Source of the DNA: Cyclobacteriaceae bacterium
Lineage (GTDB): Bacteria > Bacteroidota > Bacteroidia > Cytophagales > Cyclobacteriaceae
NCBI GenBank assembly: GCA_019694875.1
Contig: JAIBBC010000002.1
Location: 620,001 to 684,000 of the forward strand
Length of the DNA: 64,000 bases
Direction: 5' to 3'
Part shown: one piece after another, positions 26,907 to 36,146 of the stretch
Numbering within the stretch: position 1 is the stretch's first letter
How the letters are laid out: each line of letters begins with the position of its first letter
Made by a program: the position numbers and the translations under genes
Notes under the pieces: model-generated
What the model saw: the letters and a program-made list of their open reading frames with translations, nothing else
Database searches by the model: none
What the model was told of the DNA's origin: nothing

Positions 26907-29249
26907 TTACCGGTCGAATAATCGACTGAAAAACCCTTTCTTTTCTTTCTTTCCGAATTCCTTTTTCTTCTCCTTCGGTTTGTCGCGCTTGCCGAAAATA
27001 CGCGTGAAAATGTTTCCGTCTTCGCGGAACAGATCGCAATCAATCTGCCGCTCAAGCGAACGGGGTAATGCAGCAAACCTCGCATGCGTGATGCCTCCCA
27101 GCGTTGCATCGTTATTTGCCTGTTGAAGGAAATCACCAACAATCGGCATGGCTGTGCGTGCGCCCTGGCCAAGTGCTGTTGACCGGAACCGGATTCTTGG
27201 ATTGTCAGCGCCAACCCAGGCACCGATCACGAGTCGCGGAGTAATGCCGATAAACCACCCATCGGTATTGGATTGCGTTGTTCCGGTCTTGCCGGCAATA
27301 TCATTATTCAATCCGAAACGTGATCGCAGGCCGGCTGCCGTACCTTCGTTCACTACATTTTTCAGCATGTGCAGAATCAACTGCGCACTTTCTTCCGATA
27401 ATGCCTGCTGTGCACCTGGCTGCACGAAACGCTCGAGTACAACATTTTTGTGATCAGCAATCGCGGTAAGCCAATGGGGCTCCGTAAGTTTCCCCCTGTT
27501 GGCGAAACATGTATAAGCTGTTACCATCTCCATGACCGATACATCCGCTGTACCCAATGCAATGGATGGTACCGGCTCAATTTCACTGGTGATACCCATG
27601 CGGTGTGCGAGGTTAATCGTGTTGCTGATCCCGGCTTTTTCAAGAATCTGAACAGACACCGTGTTCACCGAATAGGTGAGGGCCCCTGTCATTGAATACT
27701 TTAGTCCATAGTTGTCTTCGGTATTTTCCGGAGCCCAGCCCTCCATGTTTGTGTAGGTTGTTTTGGCTGCTGAAATATATTCGCAAGGACGAACGCCTCG
27801 CTCTAAAGCTGCAGCATAAACAATCGGTTTAAATGTTGAGCCGACTTGCCGCTTGGTAGTTTCGCGAACGTGATCGAATTGAAAATAGTGATGGTCGATT
27901 CCGCCAACCCATGCTTTAACTTGGCCGTTTGCCGGATCGATCGCGAGAAAGCCGGCATTTAAAAATCTCAGATAATGTTTAATGGAATCAACCGGGCTCA
28001 TCATAACTTCCTGTTCTCCATTCCAGGTGAAAATGGTCATGGCTATGGGAGTGTTCATTACTTTTTTTATTTCAGCATCCGATAGTCCCTGGTTCTGCAA
28101 GTTTTGATAGCGGGTTGTTTTCTTAATCGATTCATCGATCAACTGGGGATAGCTGCGCCATGGCTCATTATTTTTCCAATGTGCGTCAAAGCGTGCCTGC
28201 GTGTTTTTCATTTGACGCGACATCGCCTCTTCGGCATACCGCTGAAGTCGCGAGTCGATCGTTGTGTAAATTTTCAACCCGTCTTTGTATAAATTCAGCT
28301 GGGTGTCGTTGACTGTATTATAATTCCTGCACCACTCCAGCAATTGCGGCCGGAGATATTCACGGAAATAAGAAGCAAGACCTGAATGATGTGTAATCTT
28401 GTTGTACTTCAGCGGAAGCGGTAGTGTTTTAAGAGAATCGGCTGCAGCGGCATCAAGCGAACCGTATTTTGCCATCTGGCTGAGTACCACATTTCTGCGA
28501 CCCAGCGATTGATTGGGAAAGATTCTTGGATTATACGAATGCGTAGCCTTCAGCATGCCTACCAGCACTGCACCCTGATCGATTGTAAGATTTTTTGTGT
28601 GGACGGAGAAGAACCGCTGCGCTGCAGCTTCCATTCCATACGTGTTGTCGCCAAACGGGATGGTATTAAGATATAACGCAAGAATGTCTTTCTTTTCATA
28701 CGTTTTTTCGAGACGCGAAGCGATAATCATCTCCCGCATTTTGTTGATGAACAGTGAAAAGAACCAGTAATTTCTGCGCGGATAGAGATTTTTTGCAAGC
28801 TGTTGGGTAATGGTACTGCCACCGCCTGACGATTCGTTTTGCAAGAGCAAACTCTTTACGAGCACCCGGCCCAGGCTGCGGGTATCAATGCCATGATGTT
28901 CATAGAAGCGAACATCTTCGGTAGCCAGCAAGGCACTGATTACATGCGGTGGAATTTCGTTGTACCGGATATTCGATCGCTCCTGAATAAAGTAGCGGCC
29001 TAACAAAACACTGTCGGCACTGTAAACTTCCGAGGCAACAGGGTTTTTGATGGTGAGTAATTCCTCGCGGGATGGCATCGGGCCGAGTATTCCCGAAAAG
29101 GTCAGCAAAAAGAGAAAGGCCAGAAACAGGATGCCGCAACTAAAGGCTGCGAAAGCCAGTATGAAAAATTTTTTGATTGTAAAGGGCCTGAAATATTGAT
29201 ACGCCCGGTTAAACAGATTCTTAAGTTTCTGCAAAAAATTATCCGTCAT
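26907..29249 (-). CDS. Penicillin-binding protein 1A, bifunctional peptidoglycan synthase
   Basis: 780 residues. Membrane helix about 28-56. GT51 transglycosylase with catalytic E111 in the EDVRFYEHHG motif and GGGSTITQQLAKNLYPR (about 142-158). Transpeptidase with active Ser471 in GSTFKP (SxxK to K474), SVN at 527-529 and KTG at 654-656. Builds and crosslinks glycan strands in the periplasm. The C-terminal tail is lysine-rich (KRDKPKEKKKEFGKKEKK) and ends in FFSRLFDR, like the tail of the DUF748-like protein at 4284 in style. The start overlaps the FMN reductase by 11 bases, so both are co-translated. Confidence 0.95.
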   Translation of the reverse strand: MTDNFLQKLKNLFNRAYQYFRPFTIKKFFILAFAAFSCGILFLAFLFLLTFSGILGPMPSREELLTIKNPVASEVYSADSVLLGRYFIQERSNIRYNEIPPHVISALLATEDVRFYEHHGIDTRSLGRVLVKSLLLQNESSGGGSTITQQLAKNLYPRRNYWFFSLFINKMREMIIASRLEKTYEKKDILALYLNTIPFGDNTYGMEAAAQRFFSVHTKNLTIDQGAVLVGMLKATHSYNPRIFPNQSLGRRNVVLSQMAKYGSLDAAAADSLKTLPLPLKYNKITHHSGLASYFREYLRPQLLEWCRNYNTVNDTQLNLYKDGLKIYTTIDSRLQRYAEEAMSRQMKNTQARFDAHWKNNEPWRSYPQLIDESIKKTTRYQNLQNQGLSDAEIKKVMNTPIAMTIFTWNGEQEVMMSPVDSIKHYLRFLNAGFLAIDPANGQVKAWVGGIDHHYFQFDHVRETTKRQVGSTFKPIVYAAALERGVRPCEYISAAKTTYTNMEGWAPENTEDNYGLKYSMTGALTYSVNTVSVQILEKAGISNTINLAHRMGITSEIEPVPSIALGTADVSVMEMVTAYTCFANRGKLTEPHWLTAIADHKNVVLERFVQPGAQQALSEESAQLILHMLKNVVNEGTAAGLRSRFGLNNDIAGKTGTTQSNTDGWFIGITPRLVIGAWVGADNPRIRFRSTALGQGARTAMPIVGDFLQQANNDATLGGITHARFAALPRSLERQIDCDLFREDGNIFTRIFGKRDKPKEKKKEFGKKEKKGFFSRLFDR

Positions 29250-29808
29250 TTTTCTCCATCTTCTGTTTGGCTTCTACACACCAAAGCAACTCCTGTATAA
29301 ACGCTCCTGCGCGTTTTTCCAGCGTTTGCTTATCGGCAGGATTGCCCTGCTCATCGAGTAATTCCTGCGCTTTTGGCATCGGGCACATAGCAGGAACCAG
29401 CAAAGCCCTCATTTTAAACAATGAGAACGCGAGTGAGGTGATTACCTGCGTGCCGCCAAAAACACCATCCGACACGGTTGAAATAGCAATCGGTTTTCGC
29501 CTCCATTCCGGGTAGAGCAAGTCGATCGCATTTTTTAAACTTGACGGATACCCGCCATTATACTCCGGTGTAACAATGATTACGCCATCCGCTTTTTTGA
29601 TCCGGTCTGAAAAATCAACTGCTGCGGGAATGGGATTTTTTTGATGATTCAATCGTTCGTCAAACACGGGAAAGTTATATTCCTTAAGATCCAGTATTTC
29701 GGCAGTGCCGAACTTATTATTGCTGATGTATTGCTGAAAGAACAGCGCAACGCGGTGACTTACACGACCGATACGAACACTGGAGGAAATAATAGCGATA
29801 TGAGGCAT
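29239..29808 (-). CDS. NAD(P)H-dependent FMN reductase / quinone-type oxidoreductase
   Basis: 189 residues with the flavodoxin-like fold of the NADPH-dependent FMN reductase family: ISSSVRIGRVSHRVA phosphate loop at about 6-20, and TPEYNGGYPSSLKNAIDLLY with its PEYN motif near 79. GVFGGTQ follows. Reduces FMN or azo/quinone compounds using NAD(P)H, in the cytoplasm. It is followed at once by PBP1A (11-base overlap). The redox role and cell-wall gene may only share expression. Confidence 0.88.
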   Translation of the reverse strand: MPHIAIISSSVRIGRVSHRVALFFQQYISNNKFGTAEILDLKEYNFPVFDERLNHQKNPIPAAVDFSDRIKKADGVIIVTPEYNGGYPSSLKNAIDLLYPEWRRKPIAISTVSDGVFGGTQVITSLAFSLFKMRALLVPAMCPMPKAQELLDEQGNPADKQTLEKRAGAFIQELLWCVEAKQKMEKNDG

Positions 29809-29820
29809 ATAGAAAAGTTA

Positions 29821-29857
29821 GTGAAGAAGGCGAATGTACGAAATCCACCTTCTTCAC
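29821..29857 (-). terminator. Long-loop hairpin between the outer-membrane barrel and reductase genes
   Basis: GTGAAGAAGG (29821-29830) and CCTTCTTCAC (29848-29857) are perfect reverse complements with a 17-base loop. Reading leftward it follows the barrel protein stop at 29872 and precedes a TTTTC. It may end that transcript or regulate the reductase leader. Confidence 0.45.
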
Positions 29858-29871
29858 TTCATTAAAAGCTG

Positions 29872-30375
29872 TTAAAGCTTTAACGAGATACCGAATTTTC
29901 CGCCTCCGAAAGCATTACCGCCACCCAACTCGAGGTTCACGGCAAAACGATCGTTGAAATAATAACGGCCACCTATCTGTGCGCCAAGGCCCAGTCCCGT
30001 GCTTCCATCGCCCGGATAGTCGTCATTCGGTGTCGACCAAACGTAAAATCCCAGGTTTAAGCCGGCATAAAAATCCCACTCTCTTGGAATGTCAAGAATG
30101 GTGTTAAAGTGATAGTTACCATTTCCGGAAATACCAATGATGTTGTGATTGTAGCGATCGCCCCGGAACCTTTCATGATAGGAACGAAACGACAATTCAC
30201 CGCCTACGGAAATATCAGGATGTACGCCTACGTCAAACCCAACGTACACGGGAACACCCCACGAAGAAAGGCCGACCCCTGCGTTCAGCTGACTTTCACC
30301 TTTTGAAAGCGCATACTGTGCAAAGGTTAATTGTGAAATAAATAGCAATGCTGCAAAAACGATTACTTTTTTCAT
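29872..30375 (-). CDS. Outer-membrane beta-barrel protein
   Basis: 167 residues. Sec signal MKKVIVFAALLFISQLTFAQ with cut after QLTFA. The mature part is a short beta barrel of alternating hydrophobic residues (NAGVGLSSWGVPVYVGFDVG; SVGGELSFRSYH; GGRYYFNDRFAVNLELGGG), ending in a strand ISLKL. It resembles small outer-membrane beta-barrel proteins (PF13568-type); no substrate known. A monocistronic-looking gene between Dps and the reductase. Confidence 0.78.
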   Translation of the reverse strand: MKKVIVFAALLFISQLTFAQYALSKGESQLNAGVGLSSWGVPVYVGFDVGVHPDISVGGELSFRSYHERFRGDRYNHNIIGISGNGNYHFNTILDIPREWDFYAGLNLGFYVWSTPNDDYPGDGSTGLGLGAQIGGRYYFNDRFAVNLELGGGNAFGGGKFGISLKL

Positions 30376-30395
30376 GTTAATTGATTGTGTTTGAT

Positions 30396-30932
30396 TTACT
30401 TAGACATAAACGATGAGAGCATCCAGTGATGCTTCTCAAGATGATTGATGAACACCTTCACCATTTCTTCCGTGCCGGAATCACTGTGCTGAACTGCCGT
30501 TTCCACTACAGTAAACATGTACTGAAGCAGAATCCGGTAATCGCTCAACAACTCGCGCACCATCAGTTCTGACGAGAGCTGCGATCCGGTTTCTTTAATC
30601 TCTGCGGTTTCCAGATATTCTTTGAGTGTGCTGAGCGGTGTTTTTCCAAATATCCGGATACGTTCGGCAATGTCATCGATATTGCGGAGTGCCTCGGTAT
30701 ACTGCTGTTCGAACTGTTCGTGAAGATCAAAGAAATCCGCGCCCTTTACGTTCCAGTGATAGTTGCGGAGTTTTTGATAATGAATGGTGTAATTGGCCAG
30801 CAGATTATTCAGTGCCTGAGTAATCTCTTCCGTTTCGGTTTCAGTCCAGCCGAGTTTTACAGGCTTCGACTTGGCGAGCCGGTTATCCAGCTGGGTTTGC
30901 GCTACTTGTTCAGGATGGTCCGTGGCTTTCAT
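30396..30932 (-). CDS. dps: Dps-family ferritin-like DNA-protection protein
   Basis: 178 residues. The ferroxidase-site pattern is present: H59 in YHWNVKG, H71 and E75 in FFDLHEQFEQQY, D86 and E90 in the next helix (RNIDDIAERI). E75 stands where Dps proteins often have Asp. The N-terminal 25 residues are a basic/polar tail (NRLAKSKPVKLG), consistent with DNA contact. Oxidises Fe(II) with hydrogen peroxide and stores it in a 12-mer cage, protecting DNA. Probably under a peroxide or stationary-phase control not visible here. It is divergent in location from the large operon ending at 31052. Confidence 0.92.
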   Translation of the reverse strand: MKATDHPEQVAQTQLDNRLAKSKPVKLGWTETETEEITQALNNLLANYTIHYQKLRNYHWNVKGADFFDLHEQFEQQYTEALRNIDDIAERIRIFGKTPLSTLKEYLETAEIKETGSQLSSELMVRELLSDYRILLQYMFTVVETAVQHSDSGTEEMVKVFINHLEKHHWMLSSFMSK

Positions 30933-31051
30933 ACTTCATGTTTGGCCGAACACTATTAATATTCATGCCATCGGCCTTATTCACGCGAATAACGGATGCG
31001 CCCCGAAAGTATTGTGGAATTTTATTCACAGCCAATAATGTCGCAGCCTCA

Positions 31052-32797
31052 TTACAGCTTCGGTGCAAGCCATAGAAAGCCGGCTGCCAGCAGAAACAGG
31101 ACAAAAAACATCAGGCGCGGAAGAGGTTGTGCTGCTGTGATGGTCGCTGGAGAATTAGTTTTTGAAGCAATTCGCTGCAGACTTTTTTGCTGGTTGTATG
31201 TGCGTATGCTTTTCCATTCGTCTTCCTGACTTGCGAAAAAATTGTGTTGAGTGGAGTCCTGACGTATAGCTAATGTATTCCATCCTGCATGGCTGGCCCA
31301 GATTTTCCCGTACCATACATTTCCGATTATGGCATCTTCGAACATTGGAACATCAACCGAGTCGAAAGTAACAACAGGCTTGTCACCTGCCGCGATAACG
31401 CGGAAAGCAACCGGCTCATCGATGCGATAGGGGAAGGGCGAAAGAAACTCAAGGTTATACACACGCCTTTCTTTCCGCGCAAGCGTGGTGATTACGTTCG
31501 ACCAGATAGTTGCATACTCATCTTCGCGACCTGAAAGCTGCAGGCTGAACGTGGTGGTTAGCAACTGGAACCCGATCTTACCTAACCCGCGTTGAAGGTA
31601 CCCCGATAAAGCTCTGGTAGTGACATCTGTGTGGATGTCGGTTATTTTTTGAGTGGATGAAATTGCTGCGGCCGTTGCCGGGATTTTCAGTCGCTGCTTA
31701 TTCAGGATCAGTGATGCTGAATCCGATTTTACTCTGCTCAATCTGATTTTAAGAAAATCTGAGACGAATTGTGGCGGTGCCGGGTTGTCGATAATGGTTA
31801 GTAAGCCAAGTCCCTCGTTTACGGATTGTTCGAGGGCATGTTTTTCCGCATTTGACAAGGTTGCTAATGACTGAATATCTGTGACGACCAAATCAAAATT
31901 CCGTAAAACATTTTCTGTAATGCGGCTTACGTTTACGTCAGGTGTGTTAGTGAATTCCGTGCGGTACTTGTCGCGTGTGATTTTATTTCGCAGCGTAAGT
32001 TTATGATGCTGACGTTCGAGGTAATTTTTCAGGAACCGGGTTTCAGCTGTTGGATACTCGTTAAGAACCAGGATATTTAACGCCTGCTGCGATTTTACCT
32101 CGAGCGGAAACTGTTCGGCAATAACGTTGCCGGCATAATCGGTGTGAGCGAGGGTGTATAAAAACCTGCCGGGTGTTTTTGGTGTGAACGTCAAGGTAAA
32201 TGAATTGAGACCGGCATTCACCGAAATTGAATCAAGCGTTATATCACCTGTTTTGAGTACAAGCGATCGCGGACCGCGCGCAAAGTATGTTCCTTCCAGT
32301 GAATTAACCTGATTTGCAGTATATATTTTTGGTAGTATACCGGTAACGCCCTCCTGCATAACTGATGGTACAAACGTTATGGCTGAAGTGTCGATATAAT
32401 CTAACGCATAGTCAGGCAGCCCTTCTCCAAGCAAAGTAATGTTGCCTTTCAGTTCGTTCAAGTCACGGTAATTGATTGTCATGGCGTTACCCGGATCTGA
32501 AACGTTTGAAAGTTTATAGAGTTGACTGTTACTATTCTTACCGAGTAAACTATCCATCGCCTTTGCATCGTAGTTTAAAGTTAGGAGAATAGTGTCGGAT
32601 GATTTTGTTACCGTACGTGATGGGTTGAGTGTCAGGCAGCTCAGGGAAACAACAGCAACGATCACAGCAAAAAGCCGCACCGGCAGCAGTTTTTGCTTTC
32701 GCCTGATCTCCAGCCAGCTGAAAATGATCACAGCCAGAAAGCTGATTGCTGCAACCCAGCCCGGATAAAACAATGAATTGAACTGAATGGCAATCAT
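31052..32797 (-). CDS. Large membrane-anchored protein of the MoxR/BatA operon
   Basis: 581 residues. Two membrane helices at the N-terminus (about 13-30 and 40-58: WVAAISFLAVIIFSWLE; LFAVIVAVVSLSCL), a long periplasmic part about 60-555 and a last helix (LMFFVLFLLAAGFLWLAPKL) at the end. The middle contains a segment like the class I glutamine-amidotransferase fold (LNILVLNEYPTAETRFLKNY; NFDLVVTDIQSLATLS), as in other C-terminal proteins of these operons, without an obvious Cys-His catalytic pair. It is the last gene; its start overlaps the DUF4175 stop by ATGA. Likely part of an envelope complex with the MoxR ATPase. Confidence 0.75.
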   Translation of the reverse strand: MIAIQFNSLFYPGWVAAISFLAVIIFSWLEIRRKQKLLPVRLFAVIVAVVSLSCLTLNPSRTVTKSSDTILLTLNYDAKAMDSLLGKNSNSQLYKLSNVSDPGNAMTINYRDLNELKGNITLLGEGLPDYALDYIDTSAITFVPSVMQEGVTGILPKIYTANQVNSLEGTYFARGPRSLVLKTGDITLDSISVNAGLNSFTLTFTPKTPGRFLYTLAHTDYAGNVIAEQFPLEVKSQQALNILVLNEYPTAETRFLKNYLERQHHKLTLRNKITRDKYRTEFTNTPDVNVSRITENVLRNFDLVVTDIQSLATLSNAEKHALEQSVNEGLGLLTIIDNPAPPQFVSDFLKIRLSRVKSDSASLILNKQRLKIPATAAAISSTQKITDIHTDVTTRALSGYLQRGLGKIGFQLLTTTFSLQLSGREDEYATIWSNVITTLARKERRVYNLEFLSPFPYRIDEPVAFRVIAAGDKPVVTFDSVDVPMFEDAIIGNVWYGKIWASHAGWNTLAIRQDSTQHNFFASQEDEWKSIRTYNQQKSLQRIASKTNSPATITAAQPLPRLMFFVLFLLAAGFLWLAPKL

Positions 32798-35040
32798 TGG
32801 GCGGGTGAAAGGTTTTGGATTAGCTTGTTGTCCAACGCGTGCAGGGTTAAGCTGTTCCGGTCTGCGGATGCGGGTCGCTTCGGTAAAGCAAGCCAGTATG
32901 ATTTTCTGAGCGCGATCAGATCTTCGGTTACAACCTTGTCGGCTGACGTGATGGTTTTTAACGCGGTAAGCCCGCGCAACAGGGCAGGATTTTCAAGCGC
33001 AGCTTGTGCGAGTTCAGTTCCGGAATTTAACAACACGTTCTTTTCCTTTGTTGATAAAACCTTTTCCTGCCGGCTCAAAGCGTTTTCTGTAATCTGTAAA
33101 GCCGCTACAGTGTTCGGGAAATATTTGTTCACGATGGCTTCGTAACTGTACCGTGACGTAAAAATTTCATTCAGATCAGCCGTCAGTCGTTTCTCTTCTT
33201 TGATCGGGGGCGGCTCGAAGCCGGTTCGGTGAACATAAATCCGCGAGTCGTTGCTGATCTCTTTCAGCAACTTTAAAGCTGTGTATTGATAGGGTAATGA
33301 TTTTTCAGGCTCGTACAACCGAAGGTATAATTCGGCATCCCACATCTGGGCAAGCGCTGCTTTTAACTTCATCTTCAGCGATTGATAAAAGAACGTTGCC
33401 GATTCTTCATTGTCGTGTTCGTGAATGAAGCCTTCCAGTAAATTCTCTTTTTTTCCGCCATCGACATCTTTCTTAGTAGGGTCTTTCTCCTCAACAAGAT
33501 TATGTTCATTCTCTGTGTCGTGCTGGTGACCGAATTCTTTTACCATGTCGGCTGCCTTTTTGCTTTCGTCATGCTCATCTTTGTCGTCATCCGCGTGTGT
33601 TTCAACGGGCCCGACTCCCGATTCAGCTTCTTCTCCTAAAAACTGGCCGTAACGGAGTCGCAGAACTTTCTGATCGTAGCCAAGCTCATTACTGCGTGAG
33701 CCGAATTCCTTTTTAGTGATAGCCTTCTTTTCACGGATCAGCTTCTCAGTATCAATGATAATCTGGCGCTGACTTCTGAAATATTCCGGCATCAGGTCTA
33801 CACCCAGGCCGCCATCGGCTGCCATTACATCCTGTGCAGTATCCGGAATGGAAATAAAATATGTTTCGGTACGTGTATGGTTAGCGTCAGGAATTTTGTT
33901 GTCGATTGCTTCTACATAAAAATAGAGTTCATCGCCTGGTTCCATGCCCAGTCTTTTCAAGTCCAAAGTCTGGTGAGCATTCAGTTGTCGTCCCTGGATT
34001 TTACCGGTATTCGAAAACCTGATTTTTTCTTCCCGAAACTTCACCGATTCACCGCTTCCCTTACTTACGGTTGCAATGATGTAAGCATCGGTCAAACCGT
34101 AATCATCAGTTAGCACGGGGTTAGCTTCCACACTCAGTCTCGAGTTGTAGGCAACTTGCGTGAACTGATCCAGGTTAGTTAGCTTAATCACGGGAGGCTG
34201 GTCCTTCACGATATCAATTTTATAATAATCGCTTGCATGTGCAGACTGATCTTTCCAGGCAAGCTGATAGAAGCCGTTCCTGTCGAGTGTCGCAGCGAGT
34301 TTCCATTGATTGTTGTTACCCTGTTGAAAGCGAATTGTATCTTTTGAAGATGAGACAAGCAAAACTTTTTTTACAGCATCCGAAAAGTCAAGCGTCCAGG
34401 TGACGCGGCTGTTTTCCTGAACGGTCAGGTTAAGGTCCGTGGGGGAATAGCCCGGAAGTTTTGTGTAAGCCGGAGGCTGAACGGTCACCTTTACCTGCTT
34501 CAACTCTGCCGGCAGGTTTTCGGTTATGCTATTTTGTGCGATTGGGTTGGTGGTTTGTGTTGGGATCGGATTTGTATTGATCCGGAAATCATTTAGCACA
34601 ACGGCCGCAGCGATAAACATGAATACCAACGCAGCAACAGTGAAGACTGCAATTCTATTGGGAAAGCGGATTTCGTTTAACGATGACTTTAGATTGGCGG
34701 TCGTCTGTAGTTGTTGTAATTGCGCGAGTGGCGAAAGCTCTTGACCATCAATCAAGAGAAGATCTGTGCTCGCTTTCAATTGTGGATACCGATTGTCCAG
34801 GAATTTTGCAACCGAACTTTCGCTTATCCGTTGCAAGCCAAGTTGAAAGAACCGGGACAGGAAAACTGCAATCGCCAGAACAACTGCTGCTATTATCCTT
34901 GTAGTTGTACTTGTCTCCAACATGTACAGCAAGCTGTAAACAACAACACCGACCGCAACAGCCAGCACACAGGTTTCGATTATGCGCAACCGCACGTACC
35001 GCTGCTTCAAAGTTGTCAATATCGTTATGCCGCTTTTCAT
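32794..35040 (-). CDS. DUF4175-like membrane protein
   Basis: 748 residues. Two helices near the N-terminus (about 21-60: VLAVAVGVVVYSLLYML; IIAAVVLAIAVFLS) and one near 134-150 (VAALVFMFIAAAVVL), a beta-rich periplasmic middle (about 180-420), and a cytoplasm- or periplasm-facing acidic, His-rich stretch about 500-560 (THADDDKDEHDES; FGHQHDTENEH; FIHEHDNEE). Fold and place fit DUF4175 proteins of the MoxR-DUF58-BatA operons. The His/Asp stretch could bind metal; this is inference. It overlaps neighbours by 4 bases on both sides. Confidence 0.78.
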   Translation of the reverse strand: MKSGITILTTLKQRYVRLRIIETCVLAVAVGVVVYSLLYMLETSTTTRIIAAVVLAIAVFLSRFFQLGLQRISESSVAKFLDNRYPQLKASTDLLLIDGQELSPLAQLQQLQTTANLKSSLNEIRFPNRIAVFTVAALVFMFIAAAVVLNDFRINTNPIPTQTTNPIAQNSITENLPAELKQVKVTVQPPAYTKLPGYSPTDLNLTVQENSRVTWTLDFSDAVKKVLLVSSSKDTIRFQQGNNNQWKLAATLDRNGFYQLAWKDQSAHASDYYKIDIVKDQPPVIKLTNLDQFTQVAYNSRLSVEANPVLTDDYGLTDAYIIATVSKGSGESVKFREEKIRFSNTGKIQGRQLNAHQTLDLKRLGMEPGDELYFYVEAIDNKIPDANHTRTETYFISIPDTAQDVMAADGGLGVDLMPEYFRSQRQIIIDTEKLIREKKAITKKEFGSRSNELGYDQKVLRLRYGQFLGEEAESGVGPVETHADDDKDEHDESKKAADMVKEFGHQHDTENEHNLVEEKDPTKKDVDGGKKENLLEGFIHEHDNEESATFFYQSLKMKLKAALAQMWDAELYLRLYEPEKSLPYQYTALKLLKEISNDSRIYVHRTGFEPPPIKEEKRLTADLNEIFTSRYSYEAIVNKYFPNTVAALQITENALSRQEKVLSTKEKNVLLNSGTELAQAALENPALLRGLTALKTITSADKVVTEDLIALRKSYWLALPKRPASADRNSLTLHALDNKLIQNLSPAQ

Positions 35041-36146
35041 TGTCTTCGGTAAAACGCAAGAATTCGTTCGGCTACAAACAAGATTAACACGGTAACCAGG
35101 AGAATGTTATCCAGTGAAATTCCAGCTTCAACAACTGCCGATTGACTGTAAGTGTTTGTTTTTGACCACGCCAATTCATTGGATACCGTCAGGTTAGCGC
35201 CTGCATTCAACTGTGTTTGATGCTGGTCATTAAACAAAGCGTCTACGAGTTGGATGGCGAGATGATATTCAATTGCGTTATCCTCCGTCAATCTTTTGGT
35301 TAACAACCACCGGTTTTTTGTATCCTGTACAATGAGTTTTGAAGAAGTGTCTGCACGAAATCCAAGTAGTCTGCCTGAATATGTTACCGGCTGTTTTGAA
35401 AGCCAGATGAGGAAATCATTGTTTGCGGCAGCCTTGAAATTTTCAACGGGTATTTCATGAATCGTCACTTTGTCTTGTGCGAGGCTTTGTATCGCTTCAA
35501 GCGCAGCAAGCATTATTGTTTTGTCGTGGGTAAACTCCGGCTCATAGGCAACGGATATTTGAATTGGCTTCAACCCGGTTGCGATAACGTTTCGATCAGC
35601 GCTAACCGTTTGCGGCCACGCTATCCAGTTAACGTGTGGCGGTAACTCAGCGCGTTTCCCCTTAAAATTGGCTAGCGTATTTCGTGCAAAAACGATCGCA
35701 TCAGCCTTTTCTTTCGCGAGTTCTCCACTCAATTTATAGTAATCGGGATTTGATGCGGTGCCGTTGCTGGTTGACGGAAACCCGTTTGCAAGTATTCGCG
35801 ATTCATAGCCTTCTTTTCGAAGTGAATCGAGAACCGGTTTTAGATTTTCATTTTGATCCAGACCTCCTTCTACAACAACCCATTTTTTCGAATGCTTTGA
35901 AAAGCCGGAAGGCCAAAGAAGTCCGGCCAGGAATAAGACAAGACACACAAGCAGTAAAGTTCTGATCGCAAGCAAGACAACTTCATTCAATCGAATACTG
36001 CTGAACTTACTGGTAGATGTTTCTGTAAGAAAACGAATGCTTCCCACCCGGATAACAGGACCTTCTTTCCGGCTGAGTAAGTGTATCGCAATCGGAATAG
36101 CCAGCGCAGAAAGTCCCCACAGCCATATCGGATTCATCAAACTCAT
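35037..36146 (-). CDS. BatA-type protein (aerotolerance N-terminal domain)
   Basis: 369 residues. The start, MSLMNPIWLWGLSALAIPIA, followed by LLSRKEGP and a second helix VVLLAIRTLLLVCLVLFLAGLLW at about 54-77, is the BatA N-terminal signature (two helices around a short loop). A periplasmic domain without a vWA MIDAS follows, then one C-terminal helix (NILLVTVLILFVAERILAF). In Bacteroidota these proteins are part of the MoxR/DUF58 operon. It starts with ATG overlapping the DUF58 stop and ends overlapping DUF4175. Confidence 0.85.
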   Translation of the reverse strand: MSLMNPIWLWGLSALAIPIAIHLLSRKEGPVIRVGSIRFLTETSTSKFSSIRLNEVVLLAIRTLLLVCLVLFLAGLLWPSGFSKHSKKWVVVEGGLDQNENLKPVLDSLRKEGYESRILANGFPSTSNGTASNPDYYKLSGELAKEKADAIVFARNTLANFKGKRAELPPHVNWIAWPQTVSADRNVIATGLKPIQISVAYEPEFTHDKTIMLAALEAIQSLAQDKVTIHEIPVENFKAAANNDFLIWLSKQPVTYSGRLLGFRADTSSKLIVQDTKNRWLLTKRLTEDNAIEYHLAIQLVDALFNDQHQTQLNAGANLTVSNELAWSKTNTYSQSAVVEAGISLDNILLVTVLILFVAERILAFYRRQ

